From positions 1-16,236 of the forward strand of contig JAJZLA010000004.1 of NCBI GenBank assembly GCA_021803845.1: DNA of 16,236 nt. The letters are read 5' to 3'. The first letter of the stretch is position 1. Each line of letters opens with the position of its first letter. This DNA is from a bacterium (lineage in GTDB: Bacteria > SZUA-79 > Acidulodesulfobacterales > Acidulodesulfobacteraceae). The notes below the pieces were generated by a model. The model saw only the letters and a program-made list of their open reading frames with translations, did not search any database and was not told the DNA's origin. This document shows positions 7,724 to 16,188 of this stretch, in pieces. The position numbers and the translations under genes are program-made.

Positions 7724-8530
7724 ATGCCAAATGAGAACAACTACTTAAAACAGGTAAAATCGTCCGACGGCAATATTGATAATATAATAGTAAACGTTAA
7801 GAATTTAAATTTTTATTATGGGAAATATCATCTGCTAAAGTCGATAAATCTTTATTTTAAAAAAAATTCGGTGTGCACGCTTTTAGGACCTTCGGGATGC
7901 GGCAAATCGACTTTTTTAAGAACTATTAATAGGATGAACGATTATACCGAGGGCGCAAAGCTGACCGGCGAAGTTTTGATAGACGGAAAAAATATATACG
8001 ATAAGTCGGTTGACGTAGTGGAGTTAAGGCGCAATATAGGCATGGTATTTCAAAATCCTAACCCGTTTCCTAAATCTATATTTGAAAACGTTGCTTTCGG
8101 ACTAAAAATTCACGGCATAAAAAATAAGGATTTTATTGTTGAAAGAGTAGAAAAGTGCCTTAAATATGCGGGTCTTTACGATGAAGTCAAAGATAAACTG
8201 AATAAGTCCGCTTTATCTCTTTCCGGAGGCCAGCAACAGAGATTATGCATAGCAAGGGCGATAGCAACCAATCCTTCGATATTATTAATGGACGAACCGA
8301 CGGCATATCTGGATCCGGTTTCAACCAGTATTATACTTGATTTGATTAATTCTTTTAAAAAATATTATACTATTATAGTCGTCAGTCACAATGTTCAGCA
8401 GTCTGGCAGAATTTCAGACTACAGCGGGTTTTTTTTAGACGGTGAGCTGATTGAATTCGATGAATCGGGAATTTTTTTTACCAGGCCTAAAGACAAAAGA
8501 ACGGAAAACTTTATAACAAGCAGATATTAA
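7724..8530 (+). CDS. pstB: Phosphate ABC transporter ATP-binding protein PstB
   Basis: Cytoplasmic ATPase that powers phosphate import through PstC-PstA. The 268-residue protein contains Walker A GPSGCGKST (55-63), the Q-loop VFQNPNPFP (108-116), the signature LSGGQQQR (166-173), Walker B ILLMDE (186-191) and the switch His222 in VSHN. VFQNPNPFP and the SHNVQQ-ISDYSGFF region are characteristic of PstB. The D-loop reads AYLDP (194-198) where PstB usually has SALDP. A residue tail of about 20 amino acids precedes the ABC fold. AAAGGAA (7707-7713) is a plausible but distant ribosome-binding site. It sits 26 nt after pstA and 26 nt before phoU, in one operon. Confidence 0.95.
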   Translation: MPNENNYLKQVKSSDGNIDNIIVNVKNLNFYYGKYHLLKSINLYFKKNSVCTLLGPSGCGKSTFLRTINRMNDYTEGAKLTGEVLIDGKNIYDKSVDVVELRRNIGMVFQNPNPFPKSIFENVAFGLKIHGIKNKDFIVERVEKCLKYAGLYDEVKDKLNKSALSLSGGQQQRLCIARAIATNPSILLMDEPTAYLDPVSTSIILDLINSFKKYYTIIVVSHNVQQSGRISDYSGFFLDGELIEFDESGIFFTRPKDKRTENFITSRY

Positions 8531-8556
8531 AAATAAATATAAAAAGAGGGGTTACG

Positions 8557-9237
8557 GTGAATATTTTAGATAGCGAGTTGATGAAATTAAAACGCGGCGT
8601 CGTCGAGATGGGAGAAATAGTTGCAAGTCAGCTGAGCAGCGCAACCAAATTTTTATTTGAAAGAGATAAAAATCTTGCAGAACAGACGATTAAAAACGAT
8701 TTGAAAGTTAATTCGCTTGAAGTAGGCATAAACGAGAGTTGTATAAAGATGCTTGCCCTTTACCAGCCAGAAGCTGCGGACTTAATGTTTATAACGACTA
8801 CTATGAAAATAATAACCGACCTTGAAAGAATGGGTGATTTATGCGCTTCGATATGCCAAATCGGGTTAAAACTTACCGACGGGCCGTCTTTTTTGGAACA
8901 ATTTAAATGTGTTTATTCATATTTTGAAGATGTTGCGGCAAGGGATGACGAGATGCTTAAAATGGCTATTAAGATGTTTTCGGACGGGGTTAAAGAAAAT
9001 TTAGGGCTTAAAGACGTCATTATAAAAGACGAAAACGTTATAGACTTACTTTCGCATAAAATAGTTGTGGATATAATAAATAATTCGATAAAAAATTTAA
9101 ATACCTTAGAAAATAATATAACCTATATCTTTATAGCCCGCAAGTACGAAAGGTTTGCCGATCATGCCCAAAAAATTATGGAACTTTTGCTTTATATGGA
9201 CCTCGGCAAAGATTTAAGGAATTTGCCGGAGTATTAA
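8557..9237 (+). CDS. phoU: Phosphate-specific transport regulator PhoU
   Basis: Cytoplasmic all-helical protein that couples the Pst transporter to the PhoR/PhoB sensor system and restrains phosphate uptake. The 226-residue protein has the two repeated three-helix bundles of the family. Each carries a metal-binding E-x3-D motif: DLERMGD (Glu90, Asp94) and KYERFADH (Glu198, Asp202). Length and motif positions are normal. The start is GTG, preceded at 7 nt by GAGG in AGAGGGG (8545-8551), better supported than the in-frame ATG at 8581. Last gene of the pst cluster; its TAA overlaps the stop codon of the convergent outer-membrane-factor gene by 3 nt, and a hairpin lies within its final codons. 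Confidence 0.94.
   Translation: MNILDSELMKLKRGVVEMGEIVASQLSSATKFLFERDKNLAEQTIKNDLKVNSLEVGINESCIKMLALYQPEAADLMFITTTMKIITDLERMGDLCASICQIGLKLTDGPSFLEQFKCVYSYFEDVAARDDEMLKMAIKMFSDGVKENLGLKDVIIKDENVIDLLSHKIVVDIINNSIKNLNTLENNITYIFIARKYERFADHAQKIMELLLYMDLGKDLRNLPEY
9204..9228 (+). terminator. Candidate terminator hairpin embedded in the 3' end of phoU
   Basis: CGGCAAA (9204-9210) and TTTGCCG (9222-9228) form a perfect 7-bp stem with an 11-nt loop, followed by a moderately T-rich stretch (TATTAATCTTTT, 9231-9242). phoU and the convergent gene leave no intergenic DNA, so a transcription stop for the pst operon would have to be inside coding sequence, as here. The stem is short and the T tract interrupted, so strength is uncertain. 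Confidence 0.45.
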
Positions 9238-10688
9238 TCTTTTAATCCCATGCCGAGAGCACTGTAAACGCTAATCACATCTTCCTTAACCGATAAATTT
9301 TGATTTATGAGATTGTATTCCGCATTAAGCAAGTTTTCTCTATAGGTAAGATAAGTTATTTTAGAAGAAATTCCGGTTTTATACTGTGCTTTATAAATAT
9401 TGAAAAGTTTTAGCGCATAACGGTAATTTTTTTCATAACTTTTCAATGTTTGCATATCTTTCTGGAAATCGGCAAGGTCGCTGTCTGTTTCGCTGAATGC
9501 GTTTATTACCGTATTTCTATAATTCAATACAGCCTGCTGATACTGTAGTTTAGACCTTTCATAAATGCTTATATTTGTTTTATAATTAAATATGGGTGCA
9601 AGAATATCTAATCCGAAATTCCAAACGCTGTTTGCATCGTCGATAAAATTACCTAAGCTGGGGCTTGCGTATCCGTAACTTCCGGTAAGGTTAAATACGG
9701 GAAAAAAATTGGCGAGACTTTCTTTTTTAGCGTAAGCATATGCAAGAACGTTATATTCCGCTTCTTTAACATCAGGTCTTTGGGTTAAAATTTCCGACGG
9801 AATATTCGGCGGTATTAACTTAGAATAACGGTTGACGCCGAAATTCAGAACATTTTTTATGTTAGATTTGACCGTCAGCTTAAATCTTTCCGGAAATTTT
9901 CCAAGATAATAGGCAAGCGTATTTTGCGTAATGTCTTTTTGCTTTATAGCGTCGTTTAGGCCGGTTCTTAAAATTTCAAGGTTTGTTTTTGTATTTACCA
10001 GGGGCTCTGCATTTATAAGACCGTCTTTATACTGCACATCATAAAGTTTTAAAATCTCTTTTTCCGCTTTGTACTGTTTTTTTAAATTAATTACGGATTC
10101 TTTCAAAGCCTTAATTTGAAAATAAGCCTGCGCAACATTGCTTATAAGGGTAAGTTTAACCACGTCGGCATCTTCTTTGGATACAGAGACGTTAGCTTTT
10201 GCCTGTTTGACGGCATTATTGATCTGATTCCATACGTCTATTTCATAAGAGGCGCTAAATCCGGCTTGGTTTAGGTTGTATATTACGGTAGGCGACGAAC
10301 CGGAAGTCGAACCGCCGGAAGATAAAGCGGTTTGATAAGACGGCATTTTATTTCTTGTCGCTTCGTAGCTAAAATTAACGGTCGGAAACAGGTTGGATTC
10401 GTTCTGCGAAACGTATGTTTTTGCTACCTGTATATTTTTTATAGCGATTAGATAATTTAAATTGTTTTTTAATGCCTTTGATACTAAATCATCAAGTTTA
10501 TTGCTTCCAAAATTTTTCCACCAGTCATTTTTTATTTTAAAATTTTTGTTATTTAACGCATATTTAAATCTCTTAGGGATTTTAACCGTAATTTTTTTTG
10601 GATGCGTAAATAAACTGCATCCGCTAAGAAAAAACATAGACCCTAAAGCCGTAAAAAAAAATAAGAGCAAAACTTTTTTAATTTTCAT
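9234..10688 (-). CDS. RND efflux outer-membrane factor, NodT/OprM-type lipoprotein
   Basis: Trimeric outer-membrane channel of a tripartite efflux pump. The 484-residue protein starts with a signal peptide ending in the lipobox FLSGC (Cys24), typical of the OprM/NodT branch and unlike TolC itself. Then come WWKNFGSNKLDDLV (56-69) and the two tandem outer-membrane-efflux repeats, each with a coiled-coil barrel. Characteristic motifs are SYEIDVWNQ in the first repeat and LTQRPDVKEAEYNVLAYAYA before the second. The gene is divergent from the membrane-fusion-protein and RND genes and shares a regulatory region with them, so the three should form one pump. No clear Shine-Dalgarno sequence precedes the ATG, only an A-rich leader, but the signal peptide supports this start. 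The transported substrate is unknown. Confidence 0.92.
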   Translation of the reverse strand: MKIKKVLLLFFFTALGSMFFLSGCSLFTHPKKITVKIPKRFKYALNNKNFKIKNDWWKNFGSNKLDDLVSKALKNNLNYLIAIKNIQVAKTYVSQNESNLFPTVNFSYEATRNKMPSYQTALSSGGSTSGSSPTVIYNLNQAGFSASYEIDVWNQINNAVKQAKANVSVSKEDADVVKLTLISNVAQAYFQIKALKESVINLKKQYKAEKEILKLYDVQYKDGLINAEPLVNTKTNLEILRTGLNDAIKQKDITQNTLAYYLGKFPERFKLTVKSNIKNVLNFGVNRYSKLIPPNIPSEILTQRPDVKEAEYNVLAYAYAKKESLANFFPVFNLTGSYGYASPSLGNFIDDANSVWNFGLDILAPIFNYKTNISIYERSKLQYQQAVLNYRNTVINAFSETDSDLADFQKDMQTLKSYEKNYRYALKLFNIYKAQYKTGISSKITYLTYRENLLNAEYNLINQNLSVKEDVISVYSALGMGLKD

Positions 10689-10733
10689 AATTTTTTCGTT
10701 TTAGTTTGTATCTTTTTTTATGTTGTTTTTTTA

Positions 10734-10762
10734 TTGACTGAATTTTAAATTTATTATATTCT
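10734..10762 (+). promoter_or_regulatory. Candidate promoter for the membrane-fusion protein/RND operon
   Basis: TTGACT (10734-10739) and TATTCT (10757-10762) are spaced 17 nt apart, predicting a start near 10769 and placing the TGACT-N4-AGTCA operator right at the start of transcription. The -10 box is imperfect. An alternative is TTGTCA (10787-10792) with TTTAAT (10809-10814), 16 nt apart. Confidence 0.5.
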
Positions 10763-10763
10763 A

Positions 10764-10793
10764 ATTATACTGACTATAAAGTCATATTGTCAA
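10764..10793 (-). promoter_or_regulatory. Consensus promoter for the outer-membrane-factor gene
   Basis: On the minus strand a perfect TTGACA (10788-10793) and a perfect TATAAT (10764-10769) are separated by 18 nt, a full sigma-70 consensus. The spacer (10770-10787) contains the complete TGACT-N4-AGTCA palindrome, so a bound repressor would block RNA polymerase. The leader to the ATG is about 70 nt. Confidence 0.75.
10771..10784. promoter_or_regulatory. Operator palindrome TGACT-ATAA-AGTCA in the divergent efflux promoter region
   Basis: A perfect 5-bp inverted repeat with a 4-bp centre, lying between the -35 and -10 boxes of the leftward promoter and just downstream of the candidate rightward promoter. 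Size and placement fit a TetR- or MarR-type repressor common at RND pump loci. No regulator gene is present in the window, so identity is open. Confidence 0.65.
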
Positions 10794-10842
10794 TTAAAAA
10801 ATTTATAATTTAATAATCTATTTTAAATTTAAAGGTATCGAT

Positions 10843-11973
10843 ATGATTAAACGTTTTATAATAGTTTTGCTTGTTTTGATAGTTATTTTCGGAGGAATAT
10901 TCGGATATAAAGCTTATAAGGGCTACGAAATGGGACAGTTTATGAAAAAAAGGAAGTTTCCTCCCGTTTCGGTATCGGTAGCCGTTTCTAAAATAGGAGA
11001 CTGGCAGCCTTATATACATACTATAGGAAACGTATCAGCTATAAATTCGGTTAACGTAACGACTCAGGTTGCAGGACAGGTTAACGGCATATATTTTAAA
11101 TCGGGAGAGTTTGTTCATAAAAATCAGGTTTTGGTTACTCTCGACGATTCTCTTCAGATTGCCCAGTTAAAACAATACAAATCCCAGTTTATAGCCGATA
11201 AATTTAACTATGAGCAGTACAAAAAAGCCTATGCTCAAAATGCCGTTTCTAAAGCATCGTACATATCTATGCTCTCTACATTAAGGCAGAACGAAGCGCA
11301 AATCGCCCAGGCGGAAGTTACTATAGCCGATATGACGATAAGAGCGCCTTTTTCCGGAATAGTAGGGATTAGAAATTCAAGTTCGGTAAACCTCGGTCAG
11401 TACATAAATCCAGGTGCAAATATAATACCGCTTTATTCTATCAACCCGATTTATATAGACTTTACCATGCCGCAGAACGATTTGCACAGTTTAAAGGTAA
11501 ATCAAAAAGTTAAGATTAAGTTAGATTCATATAATAAAATCTTTTATGGCAGAATAAAAACTATAAGCATAGACGTAAATACCGTTTCACGCAATATAAC
11601 CGCCAGGGTTATCGTGAACAATAAAGGAATGTATTTAAGGCCGGGAATGTTTGTTACGGGAAGAGTTTTCCTACCCGTAATACATAACGTCGTAACGGTT
11701 CCGGCAACCGCTGTAACTTATAATCCATACGGCGATTTTGTTTACGTAGTCGTTAAGAAAAACGGCGTAAATATCGTAAAAACGGATTATGTTAAGACCG
11801 GAGAGGAAAGAAACGGAGTAGTCGTTATACTTAAAGGCTTAAAACCAGACGAAAATGTAGTTACCGCAGGACAGGTAAAACTGAGAAATGGCATACCTGT
11901 AGCCATAAAAAACAAAGGCGCGGATAATAAAGGCAAAAGTAAAATTAAAGCAATAGTAAAAGATAAAAGGTAA
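10843..11973 (+). CDS. RND efflux periplasmic adaptor (membrane-fusion protein)
   Basis: Links the inner-membrane RND pump to the outer-membrane channel. The 376-residue protein has a single N-terminal membrane helix (about 4-21) with no lipobox cysteine, so it is anchored by a transmembrane segment. The first half of the biotinyl-lipoyl-like domain is around 72-101 (VAGQVNGIYFKSGEFV). A helical hairpin follows (about 102-165), unusually short as in MexH/MdtA-like adaptors. The second lipoyl half starts at RAPFSGIVG (168-176), then come the beta-barrel and membrane-proximal domains, and a Lys-rich C-terminus. AAAGG (10831-10835) is well spaced from the ATG. The RND gene begins 4 nt after the stop codon, so the two are translationally linked. 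Expression is probably controlled by the operator at 10771. Confidence 0.93.
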   Translation: MIKRFIIVLLVLIVIFGGIFGYKAYKGYEMGQFMKKRKFPPVSVSVAVSKIGDWQPYIHTIGNVSAINSVNVTTQVAGQVNGIYFKSGEFVHKNQVLVTLDDSLQIAQLKQYKSQFIADKFNYEQYKKAYAQNAVSKASYISMLSTLRQNEAQIAQAEVTIADMTIRAPFSGIVGIRNSSSVNLGQYINPGANIIPLYSINPIYIDFTMPQNDLHSLKVNQKVKIKLDSYNKIFYGRIKTISIDVNTVSRNITARVIVNNKGMYLRPGMFVTGRVFLPVIHNVVTVPATAVTYNPYGDFVYVVVKKNGVNIVKTDYVKTGEERNGVVVILKGLKPDENVVTAGQVKLRNGIPVAIKNKGADNKGKSKIKAIVKDKR

Positions 11974-11977
11974 TTAA

Positions 11978-14900
11978 ATGAACGAAATAAAGCCGCAAAA
12001 AACTAAAAGTTTTACCGACATATTTATTCAGCGCCCGGTTCTCGCAATAGTCATAAGCCTCGTTATATTTATACTTGGAGCAAGGTCTCTTTCCGAATTG
12101 ACGTTAAGGGAATATCCGAAAGTAAAAGATACCCTTATTACCGTTCAGACGGCATATCCCGGCGCAAGCGCGCAGGTAGTGCAGGGGTTTATTACAATGC
12201 CTTTGGAGAGAGCTATAGCTTCTTCTGAAGGTATAGATTATATGACTTCGACGAGCACCGAAGGCGTAAGCACTATCCAGGTTTTTATGAAATTAAACTT
12301 CAGCTCTAACGCCGCTCTTGCTGAGGTGCTTTCTCAGGTTAATTCCGTACTAAACCAGTTGCCCAAGCAGTCGCAACTTCCCGTTATTACAAAGACTAGC
12401 GTTACCAATCTTGCTTATTTATATCTGGCATTTACTTCTAATACGCTGTCAAGTTCTCAAATTACGGATTATTTAACCAGGGCGGTCCAGCCTAAAATTC
12501 AGGCGGTAAGCGGAGTCGGCCAGGTTCAGATTTACGGCAATAAACAGTTCGGCATGAGGATATGGCTCAACCCAAAAAAAATGGCGGAATTTAACGTTAC
12601 GCCGATAGACGTTTCAAATGCGCTTGCTAACAATAATTATATTGCTTCAAACGGTTACACTAAAGGAAATTACGTTCAGGTTAATATTTCCGCCGATACG
12701 CTTTTAACAAGCGTGAAACAGTTTAGAAATTTAGTCGTTGCCGACGACGACGGCACTTTGATAAGGGTTAAAGATATAGGAACGGTAGAAATGGGAGCCG
12801 TAAGCAATGACGCGGGAAATATAATGAACGGTAAAAGAGCGGTAGTTATGGGTATTTTTACGACTCCTACGGCAAATCCGCTGACCGTCGTAAAAAAACT
12901 TACAGGTATGATTCCTTCGTTAAGAAAACAGCTGCCTGCGCATATGAAACTCAGGGTTGCGTTTAACAGAACTATTTTTATAAGCAGTTCTATTAACGAA
13001 GTTATTAAAACGGTTGTAGAAACCCTTATAATAGTTATAATAGTTATATTTTTATTTCTCGGTTCGGCAAGAAGCGTGGCTATTCCAGTAATAGCTATAC
13101 CTCTATCTATAATAGGCGACCTGTTTATAATGTATTACCTAAATTATTCAATTAACTTGCTGACGCTTTTAGCTTTCGTCCTTGCTATAGGCTTGGTCGT
13201 GGACGACGCTATTATAGTAGTCGAAAACGTAAGCCGTCATATCGAAGAAGGTAAAAAACCTTTCGACGCGGCTATTATTGCGGCAAAAGAGCTCGGCGTG
13301 CCTATTATTGCTATGTCTATCACTTTAGTGGCGGTTTTTCTCCCGATAGGTTTTATGGGCGGTCTTACAGGGGCATTATTTACTGAATTTGCTTTTACTC
13401 TTGCCGGAGCGGTGCTTATTTCCGGAATTCTTGCATTGACTCTTTCGCCGATGTTGACGTCTAAATTTTTAAAAGAGGATATGGGTAAAAAGGGGCTTAC
13501 GCATTTTCTAGACGTAACTTTTGAAAAAATAAAAAATATATATTTAAAAATACTTCACGGCGTTCTTGATTACAAACCGGTGGTAGCGCTGGTTATAATA
13601 GTCGTTTTAACCGCCGCATATTTTTTGTTTGTTACCACAAAAAGCGAGCTGGCTCCCACGGAAGATCAAGGCGTTATTTTCGTACAAGGTACAGCGTCGC
13701 CCACTTCGACTTATAAAAATTTAAAACATTACGCAAAGCAGATAGGGCATATTTACGATTCTTTTCCGCAAATGAACAGGTATTTTATGGCATTGGGAGC
13801 TTCAGGCAACAATACCTTAATATCAGGTATGATTCTTAAGCCGTGGAGTCAGAGAAAGTTAACCCAGATGCAGCTTACCCCTATGGTACAGGAAAAACTA
13901 AATTCTATAACGGGTTTGCATCTTGCGGCGTTTGCGCTTCCGAGCCTTCCCGGTTCGCAGGGTCTTCCCGTTATGTTTGTTATAACATCTACGGATAATT
14001 ATCTTGAAATGAGAAGCGTTGCGCTTCGGCTCGAGCAAAAAGCGATGCAGAGCGGGCTGTTTTTGTATATGGACAAAGACCTAAAGTACGATGAACCCCA
14101 GATAAAAATTATTATAAATAAAAACAAAGCACAGAGTATGGGCATTAATATGGCGACGATAGGCGATACGCTTTCTACTATGCTGAGCGAAAATTACGTA
14201 AACTGGTTTGAAATGGATGGTTACAGCTATAAAGTTATACCTCAGGTAATTCAAAAATACAGGTATGACCAAAATTTGTTAAAAAATTATTATGTAACTG
14301 CTTCAAACGGTAATATGGTTCCGCTGTCCAGCTTTGTGAGCTTTAAAACCGTTACCGTGCCGGAATCTTTAAATCAGTTCGATCAGCTTAATTCCGTTAC
14401 TATCTCCGCTATACCCAAACCTGGAGTTACTATAGGGCAGGCGTTGAGTTTTCTTGAAAAAACGTCCAAGAATATTTTCCCTAAAGGTTTTTCGTATAAT
14501 TTTGCAGGACAGTCGCGCCAGTTCGTTCAGCAAGGTTCTGCCATGATAGTAACGTTTTTCTTTTCCCTGATTATAATTTATCTTGTTCTTGCCGCTCTGT
14601 TCGACAGTTTTATCGACCCCGTTATTATATTAGTCAGCGTTCCTATGTCTATAACCGGAGCGTTAATATTTTTAAGTTTAGGTTTTGCGACTATTAATAT
14701 TTATACGGAAGTCGGACTTGTTACTCTTATTGGACTTGTAAGCAAACACGGCATTCTTATTACAAAGTTTGCAAACGATTTACAAAAAGAAGGCATGGAT
14801 AAACGATCTGCAATAGAGCAGGCGGCTTCTATAAGGTTAAGGCCGATACTTATGACTACTTTTGCTATGGTTTTCGGCGTCGTGCCGCTTCTTCTTGCTA

Positions 14901-15049
14901 CGGGAGCAGGCGCAGTCAGCCGGTTCGACATAGGTTTGGTTATTGCCGCCGGACTTGGAATAGGCACTTTTTTGACTATATTCATAGTTCCTACGGTATA
15001 TATGTTTTTCGGCAAAGATTTGCACAAAAACAAAGGGAATACCGATTAA
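11978..15049 (+). CDS. RND multidrug efflux transporter, HAE-1/AcrB-type permease
   Basis: Proton-driven inner-membrane pump, 1023 residues, full length for the AcrB/MexI family with 12 membrane helices and two large periplasmic loops. The proton relay is intact: the adjacent acidic pair in GLVVDDAIIVVEN (Asp409, Asp410) and the lysine in GLVSKHGILIT (Lys923). The N-terminus (FTDIFIQRPVLAIVISL) is typical, and the middle membrane-domain motif GFMGGLTGALFTEFAFTLAG is present. The intact hydrophobic Asp-Asp pair and overall sequence favour drug or lipophile export (HAE-1) over heavy-metal export (HME), despite copA being nearby. AAAAGG (11965-11970), inside the end of the upstream adaptor gene, is the ribosome-binding site. 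Forms a tripartite system with the upstream adaptor and the divergent outer-membrane factor. Substrate unknown. Confidence 0.94.
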   Translation: MNEIKPQKTKSFTDIFIQRPVLAIVISLVIFILGARSLSELTLREYPKVKDTLITVQTAYPGASAQVVQGFITMPLERAIASSEGIDYMTSTSTEGVSTIQVFMKLNFSSNAALAEVLSQVNSVLNQLPKQSQLPVITKTSVTNLAYLYLAFTSNTLSSSQITDYLTRAVQPKIQAVSGVGQVQIYGNKQFGMRIWLNPKKMAEFNVTPIDVSNALANNNYIASNGYTKGNYVQVNISADTLLTSVKQFRNLVVADDDGTLIRVKDIGTVEMGAVSNDAGNIMNGKRAVVMGIFTTPTANPLTVVKKLTGMIPSLRKQLPAHMKLRVAFNRTIFISSSINEVIKTVVETLIIVIIVIFLFLGSARSVAIPVIAIPLSIIGDLFIMYYLNYSINLLTLLAFVLAIGLVVDDAIIVVENVSRHIEEGKKPFDAAIIAAKELGVPIIAMSITLVAVFLPIGFMGGLTGALFTEFAFTLAGAVLISGILALTLSPMLTSKFLKEDMGKKGLTHFLDVTFEKIKNIYLKILHGVLDYKPVVALVIIVVLTAAYFLFVTTKSELAPTEDQGVIFVQGTASPTSTYKNLKHYAKQIGHIYDSFPQMNRYFMALGASGNNTLISGMILKPWSQRKLTQMQLTPMVQEKLNSITGLHLAAFALPSLPGSQGLPVMFVITSTDNYLEMRSVALRLEQKAMQSGLFLYMDKDLKYDEPQIKIIINKNKAQSMGINMATIGDTLSTMLSENYVNWFEMDGYSYKVIPQVIQKYRYDQNLLKNYYVTASNGNMVPLSSFVSFKTVTVPESLNQFDQLNSVTISAIPKPGVTIGQALSFLEKTSKNIFPKGFSYNFAGQSRQFVQQGSAMIVTFFFSLIIIYLVLAALFDSFIDPVIILVSVPMSITGALIFLSLGFATINIYTEVGLVTLIGLVSKHGILITKFANDLQKEGMDKRSAIEQAASIRLRPILMTTFAMVFGVVPLLLATGAGAVSRFDIGLVIAAGLGIGTFLTIFIVPTVYMFFGKDLHKNKGNTD

Positions 15050-15054
15050 TATAG

Positions 15055-15076
15055 CACGTATAAGTATCACGTATAA
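15055..15076 (+). repeat. Short direct repeat after the RND gene
   Basis: CACGTATAA occurs at 15055-15063 and again at 15068-15076, a 13-bp period. No function is apparent; it lies between the RND stop codon and the terminator-like hairpin. Confidence 0.5.
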
Positions 15077-15091
15077 TGTTGAAGTACAGTA

Positions 15092-15124
15092 AATAAATGC
15101 CGCTTAGGCGTCATTGCGTTTATT
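15092..15124. terminator. Candidate bidirectional terminator between the convergent RND and ABC permease genes
   Basis: AATAAATGC (15092-15100) pairs with GCGTTTATT (15116-15124) over 9 bp including one G-U pair, with a 15-nt interval that can add a CGC/GCG inner stem. The A/T-rich arms provide T-rich runs in both directions. The right arm overlaps the last codons and stop codon of the leftward permease. Confidence 0.5.
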
Positions 15125-16091
15125 TTCGAAGTCTTGGATCGACGAGAGCGTAAGCGATATCGGCCAAAAGGTTGCCGATAAGAGTGAGCACGGCGCCTAT
15201 TACCAGTATTCCCATTATAGTCGGGTAGTCTCTCGCGAGGACGCTTTGATAGAAAAGTCTTCCCATTCCGTTTATATCGAAAATAGTTTCTATGATAACG
15301 CTTCCTCCTATAAGTCCGGGAACGCTTAATCCGAGGATAGTGATAAACGGAATCAGGGCGTTTTTCATGGCATGCTTGTATATTACGGTGCGTTCTTTAA
15401 GCCCTTTAGCTCTTGCCGTCAGGATATAATCCTGCCTGTAAACTTCAAGCATATTGCCCTTTAAATAGCGGGAAAGTCCGGCTATACCTCCGAAACCTGC
15501 AACAAATACGGGCATGATTAGGTGTTTTGCTATATTTGCGATTTTGTCCCACCACGGGAGAAAATTATAACCGGTAGAGGTTATACCTCCTATAGGCAGT
15601 AAGTGCAAATCTATTCCGAAAAAAATAATTAAAAGAAGCGCGACCCAGAAAGACGGCGCCGCAAAACCGATAAAAACCAATACCGTCGTAATTTTATCAA
15701 TGAGGGAGTCGTGCTTAACGGCAGACATAACTCCTATAGGAATAGAAAATAGAAATATAAAAAACATAGCAAGTGTATTTATTATTATAGTAATACCGAT
15801 AGTTCTTTTAATTTCGATAATGACGGGTTCGTGGTTTGCGGTAAAAGAAACCCCGAAATTAAGGGTGGCTATCCGTTTAAGCCAGTCGTAATACTGAGTT
15901 AGAAGAGGTTTGTTCAAACCGTAAAGTTTTGTGAGCATCTCCCTCGAAGCAGCCGAAACCTTCGGATTTAAACCCAACTGTTCGGTAAGGGGATTGCCCG
16001 GCGCAAGGTGTATAACGAAAAATGATATTAAAGTGATGCCTATTAAAATAGGTATCATAAAAAAAATTCGTTTTATAATATATATTCCCAT
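15120..16091 (-). CDS. Peptide/nickel-type ABC transporter permease, DppB/OppB family
   Basis: Inner-membrane permease of an importer for peptides, nickel chelates or similar solutes; the substrate cannot be assigned without the binding protein. The 323-residue protein has the family N-terminus ([20 protein letters not shown]) and the HLAPGNP motif (28-34). It also has [16 protein letters not shown] (56-71), [14 protein letters not shown] (142-155), the coupling loop [20 protein letters not shown] (221-240) followed by AMKNALIP, and IIETIF-GMGRL-RDYP near the C-terminus. Length is normal. The ribosome-binding site is weak (AGGG about 13 nt before the ATG), but the hydrophobic N-terminus right after the Met supports the start. 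A partial DppC-like reading frame starts divergently 97 nt upstream, an unusual orientation for a dppB-dppC pair. Confidence 0.92.
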   Translation of the reverse strand: MGIYIIKRIFFMIPILIGITLISFFVIHLAPGNPLTEQLGLNPKVSAASREMLTKLYGLNKPLLTQYYDWLKRIATLNFGVSFTANHEPVIIEIKRTIGITIIINTLAMFFIFLFSIPIGVMSAVKHDSLIDKITTVLVFIGFAAPSFWVALLLIIFFGIDLHLLPIGGITSTGYNFLPWWDKIANIAKHLIMPVFVAGFGGIAGLSRYLKGNMLEVYRQDYILTARAKGLKERTVIYKHAMKNALIPFITILGLSVPGLIGGSVIIETIFDINGMGRLFYQSVLARDYPTIMGILVIGAVLTLIGNLLADIAYALVDPRLRK

Positions 16092-16143
16092 AATGTAAAC
16101 GTTGCCCTAAAAAAAATATTTTATTTTTATAAAGCTATATTAT

Positions 16144-16155
16144 ATATTATAATAT
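16144..16155. promoter_or_regulatory. Possible shared divergent promoter core
   Basis: ATATTATAATAT is a perfect 12-bp palindrome giving a TATAAT box on each strand, midway between the leftward permease start (16091) and the rightward ORF start (16189). No convincing -35 boxes were found and the region is nearly all A/T, so this is weak evidence. Confidence 0.3.
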
Positions 16156-16188
16156 TCGATAATTAAAATTAAAAATTTGATTTAAATC

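Noticed and set aside
10462..10704. Small rightward ORF antisense to the outer-membrane-factor signal peptide
   Set aside because: Phe/Lys-rich composition comes from reading the complementary strand of an AT-rich signal-peptide region; the leftward gene is well supported.
11978..15049. Heavy-metal (CusA-type) RND pump linked to copA
   Set aside because: The sequence around the proton relay and the porter domains is HAE-1-like, there is no Met-rich adaptor or CusF-like protein, and copA is over 8 kb away behind other operons.
15114..15329. Small rightward ORF antisense to the ABC permease
   Set aside because: It is an antisense shadow of conserved permease codons, with no recognisable protein features or ribosome-binding site.
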